Below, in pieces: positions 48,107 to 60,300 of a stretch of 64,000 nucleotides of DNA. Every line of letters starts with the position of its first letter. Positions within the stretch are counted from its first letter, which is position 1. Source of the stretch: Morella rubra (taxonomy: Eukaryota > Streptophyta > Magnoliopsida > Fagales > Myricaceae); the NCBI GenBank assembly GCA_003952965.2, contig CM025851.1, positions 15,116,099-15,180,098 of the forward strand, read 5' to 3'. The notes under the pieces are model-generated. The model did not search any database and was not told where the DNA came from. It saw only the letters and a list, made by a program, of their open reading frames with translations. Made by a program: the position numbers and the translations under genes.

Positions 48107-48485
48107 GGCTTGGATGATTTCGAAGATTTGATTTCGTAGTTAGGATTGCAGAGAGGGTCGGGTTTATTTGTTCAACCGAAGGAGATGAAATCGAGAGCCA
48201 AAATGCAGCATATCAATTACGTTGAGGTGGAGCCCATACGTGGCAGCTAACATGACACTTGTTAGGAGAGAGATATTGCGTGTCCACGTGTCAGTTTGTG
48301 GTTGGGTGTATATGGACCTCCGTTAGACACGTCGACAGAAAACGTTAAACTGGTGGGGCCACACTGACGGAGGGACTTTTTTGGGAAGACGTATGAAGTA
48401 CATGGACCAAAATCATCCAAATTGAAGTACAGGGACTTTTTTTGGGAAAACCTTAAACCACAGGGATCTTTTAAGCATTTAAACC

Positions 48486-48617
48486 TTTATTTTATATAAA
48501 AATAATAATAAATTAATCAAGTAGTTCCAACTCATTTAAGGAATAAATAAAAAAAATATATCATTGATTGAAAAACTCAAGATCGATTGATAGTCCAACA
48601 AAATTTAAATGAATAAG
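48486..48617. repeat. Right flank of the MULE, duplicated at 50355-50477 and 50523-50655
   Basis: The stretch ttaatcaagtagttccaac to ccaacaaaatttaaatg matches two later segments in the window that share aaatatatcatyrattg and aactcaag motifs. Confidence 0.8.
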
Positions 48618-48699
48618 GTACTTTTAAGGTTGGCTATTTGCCGATCCTTATCATGCTTAAGCTGAATAATACTTGGAATAGCATTTTAGTTCCGTATAT

Positions 48700-49060
48700 A
48701 AATTTATATACTTTTTGTCCATTAATTATTGAAGTTATGACACTTTACACCTCAACCTATCAATTTCAATATAGTTTACCCCTCAACCTATCAATTTCAA
48801 TATAGTTTACCCCTCACTTACTAATCTTGTACACTTTCCATCCTCCACCGTTAATTTGGACCAAAATTAATATATTAGATCAATGAAATGGCTACTTTAC
48901 CCTCCCCCACAAAAAAACATGGATGGTTCACAAAAATGTTGGGATAAAATCGTCATTTTATAAACCAAAAATATTAATTTTTTCTCAAATTAATAGCGGA
49001 TGGTGCAAAGTGTTGCAAAGTGTCGAGACCCTAATAATTGATAGACAAAAAGTATAGCTA
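48700..49060. mobile_element. Degenerate MITE-like palindrome
   Basis: Left ctttttgtccattaattattg pairs loosely with caataattgatagacaaaaag read from the right (about 49030). The interior includes a 31-bp direct duplication (cctatcaatttcaatatag at 48757 and 48788). No clear target duplication and no coding sequence. Confidence 0.4.
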
Positions 49061-49189
49061 ACCTGTATATTATTTATGCACCTCGACAAAGTGCACAAGT
49101 AAATTAAAGATTTAAAGATGCATTAAATTTTATTTAAGTCTATAATATGTTCATTTAGATGTAAACATTATAGAGGAAACATAAACATA

Positions 49190-49192
<3 letters not shown>

Positions 49193-49271
<79 letters not shown>
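49193..49271. repeat. Compound (AT)n(GT)n microsatellite
   Basis: About 16 AT units run directly into about 23 GT units. Confidence 0.97.
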
Positions 49272-49273
<2 letters not shown>

Positions 49274-49389
49274 GTTATGGACAAATATTTGGTAGGCTGC
49301 TGACCTAAATCTACCCGGTGTTAAAAGTCACAATATAAAAAATTAACCCAAACGTTTTTTCCAACTAGTTGGTTTGAGATGAATCATAT

Positions 49390-49980
49390 AGATTAGTAGC
49401 CCTGATCACCGGTACCAGCGGTGTGCTGGTTAATCGGTACCGGTGATGGTGAAATCCCCACTTAGCGGGGATTTTTTTCGGTGGCGGTGAAACCGCTCAC
49501 AACTGGGCAGTTTCACCGCTTTAACGTTTTTTCTTATTATATATAGAAAAAACGGCACCATTTCTTTTAGTGATTTTAAGACTAGCTTTATGTGGAGATT
49601 TTCTTGCGAATGTGTCAATTTGGTATTGATTATCGAGGTTGCAATTTTGGAATTTTTTTTTCGGCTGTTTATGAGATTTCAAATTTGAAAAGCTTTTAAA
49701 ATCTCTACGTTTTTCTTGCTAATGTCAATGTGTGGATTTGGTTGCGATTTGATATTGATTACAGGGATTGCAATTTTGAAAATTTTTTTGAATTTGGGTT
49801 TCAATTTGGTATTGATTTCACAGGTTACAATTTTTGAAATTTTTGTTAAGTTGTTTAGGATTTTGTTGAGATTTTAGATTTGGAAATTTATTTGCTATTG
49901 ATTTGTTAAGTTGTTTACAATTTGCTATTTTTTTTTTATTTATGATTTTTGTGATCTTCGGTATAGGTGGCGGTATTTTT
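49390..49980. mobile_element. Possible non-autonomous hAT-like relic
   Basis: Starts near agccctgatcaccggtacc with repeated ggtaccggt motifs, then gcggggattttt and AT-rich DNA, and ends near ggtataggtggcgg. The style matches the subterminal regions of 18489-20138 and of 60950-61100, but I see no proven inverted ends or target duplication. Confidence 0.3.
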
Positions 49981-50477
49981 TAGTTTCAAGTTACAACGGT
50001 ATTTTTTAGTTTTTGGTTAATTTAATCATATAAGTTTATAATATTATTTCTAATTTATGATAAGAATATTTAAAACATTTCAAGCGATGAAATAAACTTT
50101 CCTTCGTAAATGTGATCAATACGTTTTTAACTATTTATGAATTTAATTTTCTTTTCTTTTTTTGTTAATTTGTTTAAAGTTACATAATAAAAGTTTATTT
50201 CGTGAAAAAAAAATTCATACATAGTTATAATTTTAAAAAAATTATGGTGAATTTAGTATAGTTTATCTAATAAATGAAGAGAAAGAACCTTAATGATGAT
50301 TAACTACGTATTAATTGATATCTATTGGCGAAGATGTATACAAGTCTAATCATCAAATTTATTTTATAAAAAAAAAATTAATCGAGTAGCTCGAACTCGT
50401 TTGAAGAATAAATAAACAAAATATATCATCAATTGAGAAACTCAAGCTCGACTGATATTCCTACAAAATTTAAACGA
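49981..50477. repeat. Paralogous segment with the empty MULE site
   Basis: Matches 42305-42692 joined to 48486-48617. At 50350-50366 it reads catcaaatttattttat with a single tttatttta, where the other locus has the MULE between two copies. A further partial copy of its right half lies at 50523-50655. Confidence 0.87.
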
Positions 50478-50655
50478 TATGTGTTTGAGTGTTAAAATTT
50501 TGGATGGTTAAAATTTTAGAGTATTCATCAAATTTATTTTATACAAAAAATAATAAATTAATCGAGTAGCTCAAACGAGTTTGAGGAATTAATGAACAAA
50601 ATATATCATTGATTGAAAAAATCAAGCTTGACTAACATTCCAACAAAATTTAAGT

Positions 50656-52356
50656 ATCTGAGAGCATGTCACACACCGTCCAGATGCTAAGCTTTGTACC
50701 ATTGTGTATATATTTCTATAGTAAGTATGCAAAAACATATACTTAGAAGCTCGAGATCGGATGATAATCCAAATGATAAATTAAATTTGTTTGAATAAAA
50801 AAAAATTTACAACGGGTATTCCTTTTGCTAAATGGCCAATGCCAATCCGGATTGCTGAAGTCTGTACTTTTAATTGTGTCAGAAATCATAATTTGAATGA
50901 TATCTCACAGGACACGGGAAGTATTATCCAATTTTTCTGCTCAAGCATCAAATATATCGTTAAAATATTGAGAATGGTCGTTAGTCCAGATAAAAATTCG
51001 TTGGTTGACGAGGGCTTTGGCACCTAAATTCTGTGTCTATTTTTATTGCCTTCTACAAAAATAAATTCTTTTTTCTAATTAAGCAAAAAAGAAAGACATA
51101 ACGACTAGACGCAGCATCCAGTACATCTTAAAATTCTGCCAGAAACAAGAAATCAGAGTATTGAAATGCAGTAATTAGACAGCATCCGCTACAACTTACA
51201 ATTCTCCAACAAACAATAACTCGAGAGTTCCTTTTCGTTCTCCAGGATGGTCCTCAAAATTCTCAGTTTAGCCCCAAGCTGGTCTACAGTTTGATTGCCG
51301 GTCGCACAAAATTAACAAAATCTAAGACAAGAGATTAGTTTACTACCAAAAGAGAATTTTATTAGCAAATTGCAAGGAACAAACGGCATCTTCGCTGCGG
51401 GATGTCATGCAAATGATGTTAAACATCCCAATTTTCTCGCCCACTAAAAAAAAAAGTGGCTATTGGTAGGGATTAGTTTTGAACCCCTCAAATGGTAGGT
51501 CTCATTGACTTGCCAAATATTTGCTGCTTATCCGCCATATCCTGTCAGCAGGCGGGGAGAGACACAGAGATGTTAAGCAAACAGGAAATCAATGAGGGTA
51601 CATATTGCAGTTATAGATGTGGGAAAAGCACAACTACCTTTAGGTGGCAAGTCTCTGGTTCTTTTGACCCTGCTCTGCTCAACCAAATTATATTGGCATA
51701 GAAAGCTATTGGATTCCAGCCTGGTTTGGTTCGAAAGCTAAGAAGGTCATATGTTTTAGTGGCATATGAGGTGGGTTAATTGTTCTTAGTAACTTAAGTT
51801 GCTGATGCATCATGCAACTAAATTATTACCTAGAGAGTGCTTCGGAGAGAAGAAGAAGAATTCGAGGGCAGACGAGAACAGGTGAAAGAAGAAAATGCGG
51901 GGAGGTGCATCGGCAAGCTGTGCAGAGAAAAAGTGGAAGAAAAAAATTCGCTTGGTTGATCCAAGCCGAGCGGATTAGCTATTTTGTTTCCTTATCTCAT
52001 AAATGATAGGACCAGCCTTATAAAGCTCGTTTCTTTAAATAACAGCAGTCCTTTTTGATTGACTCTGAACAATTTATCTTTACACAGAATCAGTTCTCTT
52101 CTATGTAGAGTTGTTTGCTAAAGCAAACTTTGACGCGCCCACAAGTTGCAATGAATCAATACTTTATCAAAAAACAAAAAAACAAAAGCACATACCAGAT
52201 ATAATCCAACAGCCCCTCTTTGTTTTATTAATTTTAGCAATGCCTCAAAATTCCTCAACACATAGAATAGGCTACACAAGGGGAGTAGCCCTTCCCCAGT
52301 ATTGCTTAATTTAGTCAAAATCAAGACCAATACCTTTTTTATTTCTCCTAAAGAGA
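50656..52356. other. Intergenic, no gene recognised
   Basis: Several short ORFs exist on both strands, none with a motif I recognise. The minus strand near 51020-50940 (ALVNQRIFIWTNDHSQYFND) looks protein-like but I cannot place it. Nothing else stands out apart from AT-rich tracts. Confidence 0.4.
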
Positions 52357-52433
52357 CAAACAACGGCACAATTTTTTTTTTTTCTACTCAACATGATGTA
52401 AACATCAAACCGACTCCTCCAAACAGAAAGCAT

Positions 52434-55400
52434 GCACTAGCAGATGTGCAGGAATAGCAGAATAGAAATAATACCAAAACAACTCCTTTTAGCTGACCAT
52501 TTTGCAAGGAGATGAGCAAACTGATTACGCTCCCTAGGAATCCAGCAAAGAGAACAGTCCAGATGAGAGGAGAAGAAAGCTCGAACAGGGACCAAAATAT
52601 CCTCCAACAATGGGCCTAAAGCTAACGGAGTGATCATGAATCAAATTAGAGAGGAATTGGCAATCAGTTTCAAAGTTCACCACATTCCAGTTACGATCCA
52701 ACGCAAAGTTCACTGCTGCTGCAAGCGCTGAAGATTCTCCAATAAGAGAATTAGTGTTGGGAATTTGCTCCGTGTAAACCAAACAGAGGGAGCCTTCCGA
52801 GTCTAAGAAAGAGACAGCTAAAATAGCCATCGTGTCCCGAATGGCAACATCAACATTGCACCGATATTGACCCGGAAAAGGCCTTTGCAACCTGTGCAAT
52901 ATGATGATATCAAGGTACGCAACGCAAGCAAATGAGCAGAGTATCTGCGATGAAAAAATCGAATCAGATCAGCCAAAACCACTTCCTCATTCTGATGGAC
53001 CACCTTGTTACGCCAAAACCAAAGAGAATCCATGACTAGGGCTGCATTCAAAGCCACATAACGTGCATCCTCCCGAGGAACATTAAGAAGCCGATGAGGT
53101 TGGAGAAACAACCGAGTAAATGAAGTAAGAGTATGAGGAGGAAGAATCAAAACATCAACTGGCCAGGCAGATTGTAACCACAAACCTCTAGCCACAGGAC
53201 ATTTAATAAAAAGATGTTCCCCATCCTCCCGATCCAATCTACACAAAGGACATCTATCCAACCCAGCATCATTAAAAGCCAATATACCTCCCAATCGACC
53301 CTTAAAAGGAAAAGCATAATTAACACACCTCCATAGAAAAAGTTTGAGACGATCCTGTATTTTTAACTTCCACAAAGCCCGCCAATCTTGCTCTTCTAAA
53401 ATCATAGGATGCCCATCACCAAAACCCAAGACCCATGGATCATGAAAAATATCAATAGAGTTACCATCTCGAGGCACATAACAGGCTCCCATCATAAGAA
53501 ACTCCCTAATATGACACAATCCCTACCATACCCAAGATGGTTGGTGAGCAGGCACAGCATGCAAAAAATCCTTACTACAAAAATATTTTGACTTTAATAC
53601 CTGGGCCCATAATTTGGATGGCTGTTGCAACAAATGCCACCCTAATTTAGCAATCAGTGTCTGATTAATATCAAAGAGCCTTCAAAGTCCCACACCACCC
53701 CATTCTTTTGGGAGACATATTTTATTCCACGCAATGGGAGTAAAATGCCGTCTGCTCTGTGTATGAAAACCCCACCAAAAAGACTTAAAGATCATATCCA
53801 TTTGCTCACACCACGTCTTTGGCAATAATAAGGTTGCCATCTGATATTGTGGTAAGGCCATAGCTGTTGTGCGAAGAAGAACTGTACGTCCCGCTTGAGA
53901 GAGTAGCTTAGACTTCCAACCAGCCAATTTTTTAAAAATCTTTTCCTTCATATCCCGACACGCCTGCACCTTAGAGCATGGAAGATGAAGCACAATACCC
54001 AAGTATTTACTACCCAATTGCATCTGTCGTAACCCAAGAGTATCCCTAAGAGTAGCTTGGACGTCCGGATGGGTGCTACGACTAAATGCAATAGATGATT
54101 TCTGCATATTCATCTTTTGACCATACCAACTCCCATAAGTCTCCAGAATATCCTTCACCACCCTTATTTCCCTCAAATTGGCCCGAGTAAAAAATATAAG
54201 ATCATCAGCAAACATTAAATGATTAATCGTAGGAGCAGTACATGCCACCTTCACCCCAATTAATTGTCCTGCTTGCTCAGCCCTCATAGCCAACCTAGAA
54301 ATCTTTTCAGCACAAAGTATGAATAAAAAAGGGGAAAGAGGATCCCCTATGTCGTACCCCTCTTTGTGGCTTGAAGAATCCAAACGAAGAACCATTAAGG
54401 AGGATGGAAAATGAAATTGTCAATACACATCGATGGATCCATTGTACCCATTGAGAGGCAAAACCAAAAGACTGCAGCATCTTAACAATAAACGGCCACT
54501 CAAGACGATTATAGGTCCGCTCCATGTCTATTGTAATCACAGCTAACCCCTTCCACGCCTGCTTCAATTTCATGGGATGAAATACCTCTTGTGCCACCAC
54601 AGTATTCTCAAAAATAGACCTGCCCGGTACAAACGCTGATTGCGGTAAAGAAATCAGCTTATCCAAAACCCTTCGAAGCCTCTCCGGCAGAATTTTAGAC
54701 ACAATTTTATATGCAACGTTACACAAACTGATTGGACGATACTGAGTAATCAACGAAGGGGTAGTTTGCTTCGGTATCAAAACAATCAATGAATGATGTA
54801 GCTGAGTAGGAAGAAAACCTGTACGAAAAAAATTCTGCACCATTTTAATCACCTCAAATCTGATCGTAGCCCAATACGTACAAAAGAAAAGGCCTATCAT
54901 TTCGTCCGGCCCAGGTGCCTTCTTCGGTCCAATCCCCTTCACTGCCTTCTAAATCTCCTCATCATCCGGCATAGTGCACAGCATATCATTATCCTGTTGT
55001 GACACCAGCGAAGGAATTACCTCAGCATTAGCATCAAGATTAACTACCGAAGAGGCCGAAAATAAATGCTGAAAAAAACCACAATATGAGAACCGATGAC
55101 ATGCCTACCACTCAACCAGTGCCCCTGATCATCTCTAAGGGCTTCAATACAATTTCTCCTACGCCGAATCACCGTGGAAAGGTGAAAAAATCCGGCATTC
55201 AAATCAGGGGTGGAAAGCCAAGTGATACGTGACTTGCTACACCTTAACTCTTCTTCCTGACGCTGGAGATCCATAATAGCATTACGCAAAACAGATTCTT
55301 GATCAAGAGTACACTGTCCAGCACGCTGTAGATCTCCAGAGATTCTTCTAAAATCTTCAAACGAAATTGAATAGGACCAAATTCCACCCTATTCCACTCC

Positions 55401-56250
55401 TGAAGCCTCTCCCTAGTGAACTTAATTTTCTGGCACAAGATATGCCCTAGAGAACCAGCACACAACCTTCTCCAGCCTCAGCTACAACTCTAAAACTTCG
55501 ATTATCACGAGCCCAAAATGCTTCAAAACGAAACGGTTTTGAACCCGATTCAGACCCTCCTTCGTATTCAGCACAATGGGAGCATGGTCTGAGGCATACC
55601 GCGACAAATGTTTAACCAGAGCACGGGGAAATAACAAACGCCAGAGACCATTAGCCACACCTCTGTCCAATCTTTCCATAATATTTTGAGAACCATCCCT
55701 TCCATTTGTCCACGTAAAAGAATTCCCCATAAATTCCAAATCAATTAGACCCTGTTGAGAAACCAATTGAAACAGACCAAAATTGGACGAAGAGCTCCAA
55801 GATCTACCACCCCTCTTGTCGGCCAGAATTCAAAATAGCATTGAAATCCCCAAGAATTAACCACGGCCCTTGAATGCTCTCCCCCAACAGTCTCATTCTT
55901 CACCAAAAACCCTCCTTTTGATGCCAATACGGAGGCCCATAAATCAACGACAAGAACCAAGATTGATAGGGGGATCAGACAAAATGGAAACATGAATCAG
56001 ATTATCTTCCAACACCTGAACCTCCAAATTTACACCCGATCGCCAAGCCAACAGAAGACCCCTTACTAGCTCTCATTGGAACTTCAGTTACTAACACAAA
56101 ACCCACAGTACGTAAAATCTCAGTCTCATTCGAACTCTTAGTTTCTGCCAAACACAGACAATCCAGATTGGATTGCCTGACAATGGCCTGTAGTCGATGA
56201 ATTGCCGTAGCCCGGGCCAAGCCACGGCAACTCCAGAAGATGATGATCAT
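52434..56250 (-). pseudogene. LINE-B ORF2 (endonuclease, reverse transcriptase, RNase H)
   Basis: ORF2 nicks the target and reverse-transcribes the element RNA. The endonuclease starts at 56250 (SCRGLARATAIHRLQ; LAETKS) and has its SDHAPI motif near 55590. Reverse transcriptase spans 54942-53682: PGPDE near 54905, ITIDMERTYNRLEW near 54525, the catalytic MFADDLIFF near 54205. zf-RVT follows at 53519-52818 (CPLC, EHLFIKCP) and RNase H at 52899-52434 (CNVDVA, FETDCQ, WIPRERNQFAHLLAKW). Frame breaks occur near 55960, 55750, 55470, 55260, 55040, 54320 and 53520, so no functional polyprotein remains. Confidence 0.9.
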
Positions 56251-56259
56251 GGTGAGGGG

Positions 56260-57290
56260 GGGGGGGGCATGGACAATCCCGCCTCCTCAGCCATAGAAAC
56301 ATCACAAGAAAATAAGGTAGAAAAATCAGCACCCACGGTAACCTCATCCCTTGAACAAAGCGAAATAGGACACATAATACCAAGAGAAGATATACCTTTC
56401 CGCTTTTTCTTCGCTCTGAGACACCACACTGCAAGAGGCAAATGTTCCTCCCCCATTAACGCACTCTCATCTATTGTTTCTGAAGCCCATCCAGGTAGCC
56501 TATGTTAAATACCACACACAACAGAAGGACCCTTATAAACAATAGAATCCAGACTTCCACACTTAAAACCATGAAACCTCTTGCTAGATGGCCTAAGAAT
56601 ATTGGGGCTCTCTAAATCACTCTTCAACCCATCGTTCTCATCAATAAGAGTAAAAGGAACTATGAAATTAAATGGGTTAGAGCCCCCTGCCCCCTAGAGT
56701 GGGCCAAAGCCCATTCCTGACGATAGACATCCCAGGTTTTCCAAGCAAACTCCTTGCAGGCTTGGATATTAAAAAGATCCTTTCCAATATCCAAACCACT
56801 CCCCCAGGCCATCAACTTCTGCCTTACATCTTGCTCTTTACTAAATAGAAATTCCACGTGGCTTTGAAAATCCGTAACAATATTCACTACCTTAGGACAG
56901 GAGTCCTGACTAACAGTCAACAAGTCCCTAATTTTGTCAAAGTCATTGATATTAGAAACCATATGTAATAAATCACAATTCTGTTGTCCTCTAACAGAAT
57001 CAGGCCCCACCGAATCTCCACCACTACCCACACCCACAACCACAGTTGAGGGCCCCCTTCCTCACCCATCACTACCAGAGTTGAAGACGATGGAATGTCC
57101 CGGCAAACTAGATTCGGTGCAGAAATACCTCCACTTCTAGTTTCACTGCATGACTTTGAATTGAGATTTCCTTCCTCATGGAGCTTCATACCTTGCATCT
57201 TTGGGAGTAACTCCTCCGGCCCCTTAAAGATTTGATACTCCACCCCACTAGCCCTCATTAACGGTCTAAACTGATTCATCCCTTACCTAT
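56260..57290 (-). other. LINE-B linker between ORF1 and ORF2
   Basis: Low-complexity C-terminal part of ORF1 in several short frames, rich in G, S and P. No conserved domain is visible. Contains a G run at 56257-56268. Confidence 0.5.
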
Positions 57291-57299
57291 GTTCCGGCG

Positions 57300-57900
57300 G
57301 CAAAGAACAGAAATCCGCAGCATGCCCTAAACGTCCACAATTAAAACAAAAACCAAAAATACGCTCATACTTGAATTGTATCCACACCGGAGGCTTTCCT
57401 TCCTTTATCATAAGGAATCTAGGGACAGGAAACATTCAGCAAAACTCGAACCCTAACATATGTAGCCGCCCAACTCTGATTGGATGATCTATAATCCACC
57501 TCCAGCGCCTCCCCAACTCTACATCTAGCCGACGTAGCTACTTCCTTAGTAATAGAGCCCAACGGCAGACCATGGACTTAGAGCCAAACAGCCATAGAGG
57601 TAAAGGAAATCTCATTAAGTGTATCTCCCAGGATCCATTCTTTAAGAACCAGTAAACATCCTTTAATATTCCATGGGCCCTGATGAAGAACATATTCCCT
57701 GTGAAAAGCTGATGGAAAGCTAAAAAGAAATCGATTATCATCAAACTCTTCAACCTTCAATTGAGGGATAAAATGCCATGACCGAAAAATTGTAGTTCGT
57801 ATTCCCGCTTGATTCATCGGCCGATCTGAAACAAAACGCCCCACCAGGAAGTAGTCACCGCCATCCTCCCCTTCACCTTCATCAATCGCCGTACGTCACA
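57300..57900 (-). pseudogene. LINE-B ORF1 (DUF4283 and zinc knuckle)
   Basis: RNA-binding ORF1 protein. Readable segments: VGRFVSDRPMNQAGIRTTIF at 57840, then FLFSFPSAFHREYVLHQGPW (DUF4283 core), VLKEWILGD near 57640, and a CCHC knuckle CFNCGRLGHAADFC near 57345. Frame changes occur near 57580 and 57430, and the start codon region near 57900 is unclear. Confidence 0.8.
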
Positions 57901-58595
57901 CATCCAAAATACTACCAGATGATCAAGGGAAAAAGAATAGGAAGAAATTCCAGCAACAGAGAAGAATAACCAGAAAAACAATCACTGAGAGAAGTGACGT
58001 AAAATGTAGAAAATAGGATAGATCCAAATCATAAAGGAGAGCTGCTCCCACGAGAGGCCGCCTGCAATCATGATGAGTCCACAAGCAGACAGATCGGAAA
58101 GAAGGAAAGAGGAGAAAAAATGGGGAAAAAGGGCAAATGGGAGAGAGAAACGAGTCTCGGATAGCTCTACGCAAGAGAGCGGTGATTCAAACAACGGCAC
58201 AATTGATTGTGTAAAAGCTGTGTCTAAATCAACTTGCCACTCCATATTAGTTTTCCACAAGAGAGATCGAGCATTTTATTTGTGAAGAAGCCTGCAGAGT
58301 AAAGCTGCTGCCTATTGGGAAAATTCATGCTGGGGAGGAGGTACTCAATCTATGTTACCCCTTCTCCCCCTTCCCTCTCTCTGGAGGGACGTCGACATTT
58401 ATTGTGATTGAGTCCACAAACTGCAGAAACAGGAAATGCGTATAAGGCAACAAGAGGCAACAAGAGGTCATTTCTTTTCTTTTTTTTTTTTTTTTTTTTT
58501 TCTGGCATTTCCTTATAGTAATTCTCAATCCCCACTTGAAGAAACTTTCTGGATCACACGCTAGCATGCCGAAGGAAATTTGTGTTCCCTTATTA

Positions 58596-59654
58596 GTGTT
58601 TAATGTGGAGTGTGCTGACCTCCCAATATAACTCTCTCGCTGTCACGTTAACTCTTACGTAGCCAAATTCTGAAATCCTCGCTAAACTCCAGCTGTTCGT
58701 CTATTGAGGTGCAAGAACATGTAAATTTTTGGAAGTTTATTTATCAAACATCGAGTGTAAATATTTGCACTAGGATAAGGAGAAATGCTCACATTGGTGA
58801 AGTTGTCCAGGGAGAAGCCCGCCATACCACTAATTGCATGCACAGGGGCACTGTAGTTGGTGTTGTTATATGTGTCAACCCCATTTGCATCTTTTGTAGG
58901 CATGGCCAAGCATTGTCCTTGGTAAACAGTGCAAGTTCTCTCGTAATTATGAACATATGACCAAATAGAGCCAGATCAACTAGTCCACATTCCCAAAATT
59001 ACATATTAGAGAGCAGCAAACGATGACCAGTTTGATGACTAAGCAAGCCCAAGAACTTTACCTTGTACTGAAGAAGTAGTGGTTCTACAGCAGCAACAAA
59101 TAGCGGATCAACACTGGTGATTGGATTTGAAGAGGTATACATTGGTCGGTGCTGCAATTATATATAAATGTTATGATTCACTATAACTTCGGCAATCTAC
59201 GAGATATAATCTAGATCACTACGTATTCCAGCTTTAGGATATTGATCCGACCCATTAATTTTATTATACTCACCCCCATAAAACCAAGATCGATCAACTG
59301 AAGCCATGTTTGCCGCCATCCAATTATACTGCATTAGTTCAGTATGCCCCTGGCACTAGTAACAGAAACAAGCGATATTAAATCAAATAATAGAGAGACC
59401 CATGAAAATACTTGGGATACTTAGATACTATATAGCTCAATTGATGACTTTAATTAGCTAATTAATTACCTGCTCAGATCCCACTGACCAATCATGCTCT
59501 GTTGAAATTACTGTAAAGTGAACACTAGCTTCTTCTATGGAATACCATGGCTTATCGCTGGGGTTGGCATTTGGAAATAAGTCTCATAAGCAATTCCACA
59601 TTCTCCACCTGAATCAGCAGTTATATACACTGAGCCCGAATTTGCATAGTCCCC
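58596..59654 (-). pseudogene. Purple acid phosphatase (PAP27-type), 3' exons only
   Basis: PAPs are secreted metallophosphoesterases with an Fe-metal centre. Minus-strand exons: 59654-59470 (DYANSGSVYITADSGGECG, later HFTVISTEHDWSVGSEQ), 59328-59274 (YNWMAANMASVDRS), 59151-59062 (HRPMYTSSNPITSVDPLFVA), 58980-58793 (VDLALFGH, then AMPTKDANGVDTYNNTNY, GMAGFSLDNF) and 58692 to about 58596 (WSLARISEFGYVRV). Breaks: a one-base deletion near 59560, about 15 bases lost after DRS near 59290, and a 2-bp AT insertion inside the GHVHNYER metal-ligand motif near 58955. The N-terminal two thirds are absent; a CACTA-type terminus lies just upstream. Confidence 0.82.
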
Positions 59655-59725
59655 GAAAGAGAAAGAAGAATTTGAAGAGGAGAGATAACATAACTGCAAT
59701 TAATCCTGTATGTATTTGAATACTT

Positions 59726-60300
59726 ACTACAAGAAATATAGCTTTAGGTGACATAAATGGGTGTCAAACCAAATTTTGTCACCTAAAGTGGTCTTTTCCT
59801 GACAAAATATTAATTTCGTCACCCAAAATCATCCAGGAATGAAATAACCGTCCAGACTGATCAAAAACACGTTCGGACGTATTTCTGGAGTGATGACATA
59901 CACGCGTCGCCAATGAGTGACGGTAAAAATAGTCACAAAATATAAAAACCGTCCCGACTCTCAACAACACAGTTCGGACTCTATACTGGGTGACAAATTG
60001 TAAATCATCATAACTGAGTGACAATTAGAATCATTACAATTTTTCCAAACCCGTCCGGACAATTTTTATTAAACCATCTGAATGGAATTTAACGAATAAT
60101 AATCGTCAGCATATATAGTGAAAAATTTAAAATCGTCATGAACACTCAATACCGTTCGGACTACACAAAATGCGTTCCAACTGGAAAAACATCCTTCCGG
60201 ACTGTTAAAAAAAGTCTGCATAGGTATGACGCTTCCTCCCCGAATTGTGTGGTTTCACGTTGCAAAACTTCAGACACGTTAACAAAGACCAAAACTGTGC
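59726..60300. mobile_element. CACTA-type terminus with subterminal repeats
   Basis: Starts actacaagaaatatagcttt at 59726, close to the CACTACAAGAAA terminus. It is followed by inverted pairs such as ctttaggtgac/gtcacctaaag and repeated ccgtccggac/cgttcggac motifs to about 60290. The other end was not identified. Confidence 0.55.

Larger units (their letters stand above)
42693..48485 (+). mobile_element. Mutator-like element (MULE) with 300-bp TIRs
   Basis: The 5793-bp element is flanked by the exact 9-bp duplication tttatttta (42684-42692 and 48486-48494). The TIRs are about 300 bp: ggcttaaatgctgaaaaggt at the left matches the reverse complement of acctttt... at the right end, through the gacgtgtctaacggaggt and gggctccacctc blocks. 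It carries a mudrA-type transposase (plus strand, decayed) and a GRF zinc-finger gene (minus strand, spliced ORF intact). The empty site is visible at about 50355-50363. Confidence 0.93.
52374..58187 (-). mobile_element. LINE-B: near full-length L1-type retrotransposon
   Basis: A 5.8-kb minus-strand insert between 17-bp direct repeats caaacaacggcacaatt (52357-52373 and 58188-58204). The poly(A) tail (plus-strand T run) lies against the left repeat. Domain order on the minus strand: 5' UTR, ORF1 with DUF4283 and CCHC knuckle, ORF2 with endonuclease, reverse transcriptase, zf-RVT and RNase H. All expected parts are present, but both ORFs contain frameshifts and stops. Confidence 0.93.

Noticed and set aside
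50791..51027. 78-residue ORF on the plus strand
   Set aside because: No homology recognised. The antisense frame looks slightly more protein-like but could not be placed either.
52118..52369. 83-residue minus-strand ORF as a gene
   Set aside because: It abuts the LINE-B target site, has no recognisable motif and may be part of the 3' tail of an older retroelement.
58476..58501. Long T run as the tail of another retroposon
   Set aside because: No target duplication and no element sequence adjoin it; the left side is the PAP 3' flank.
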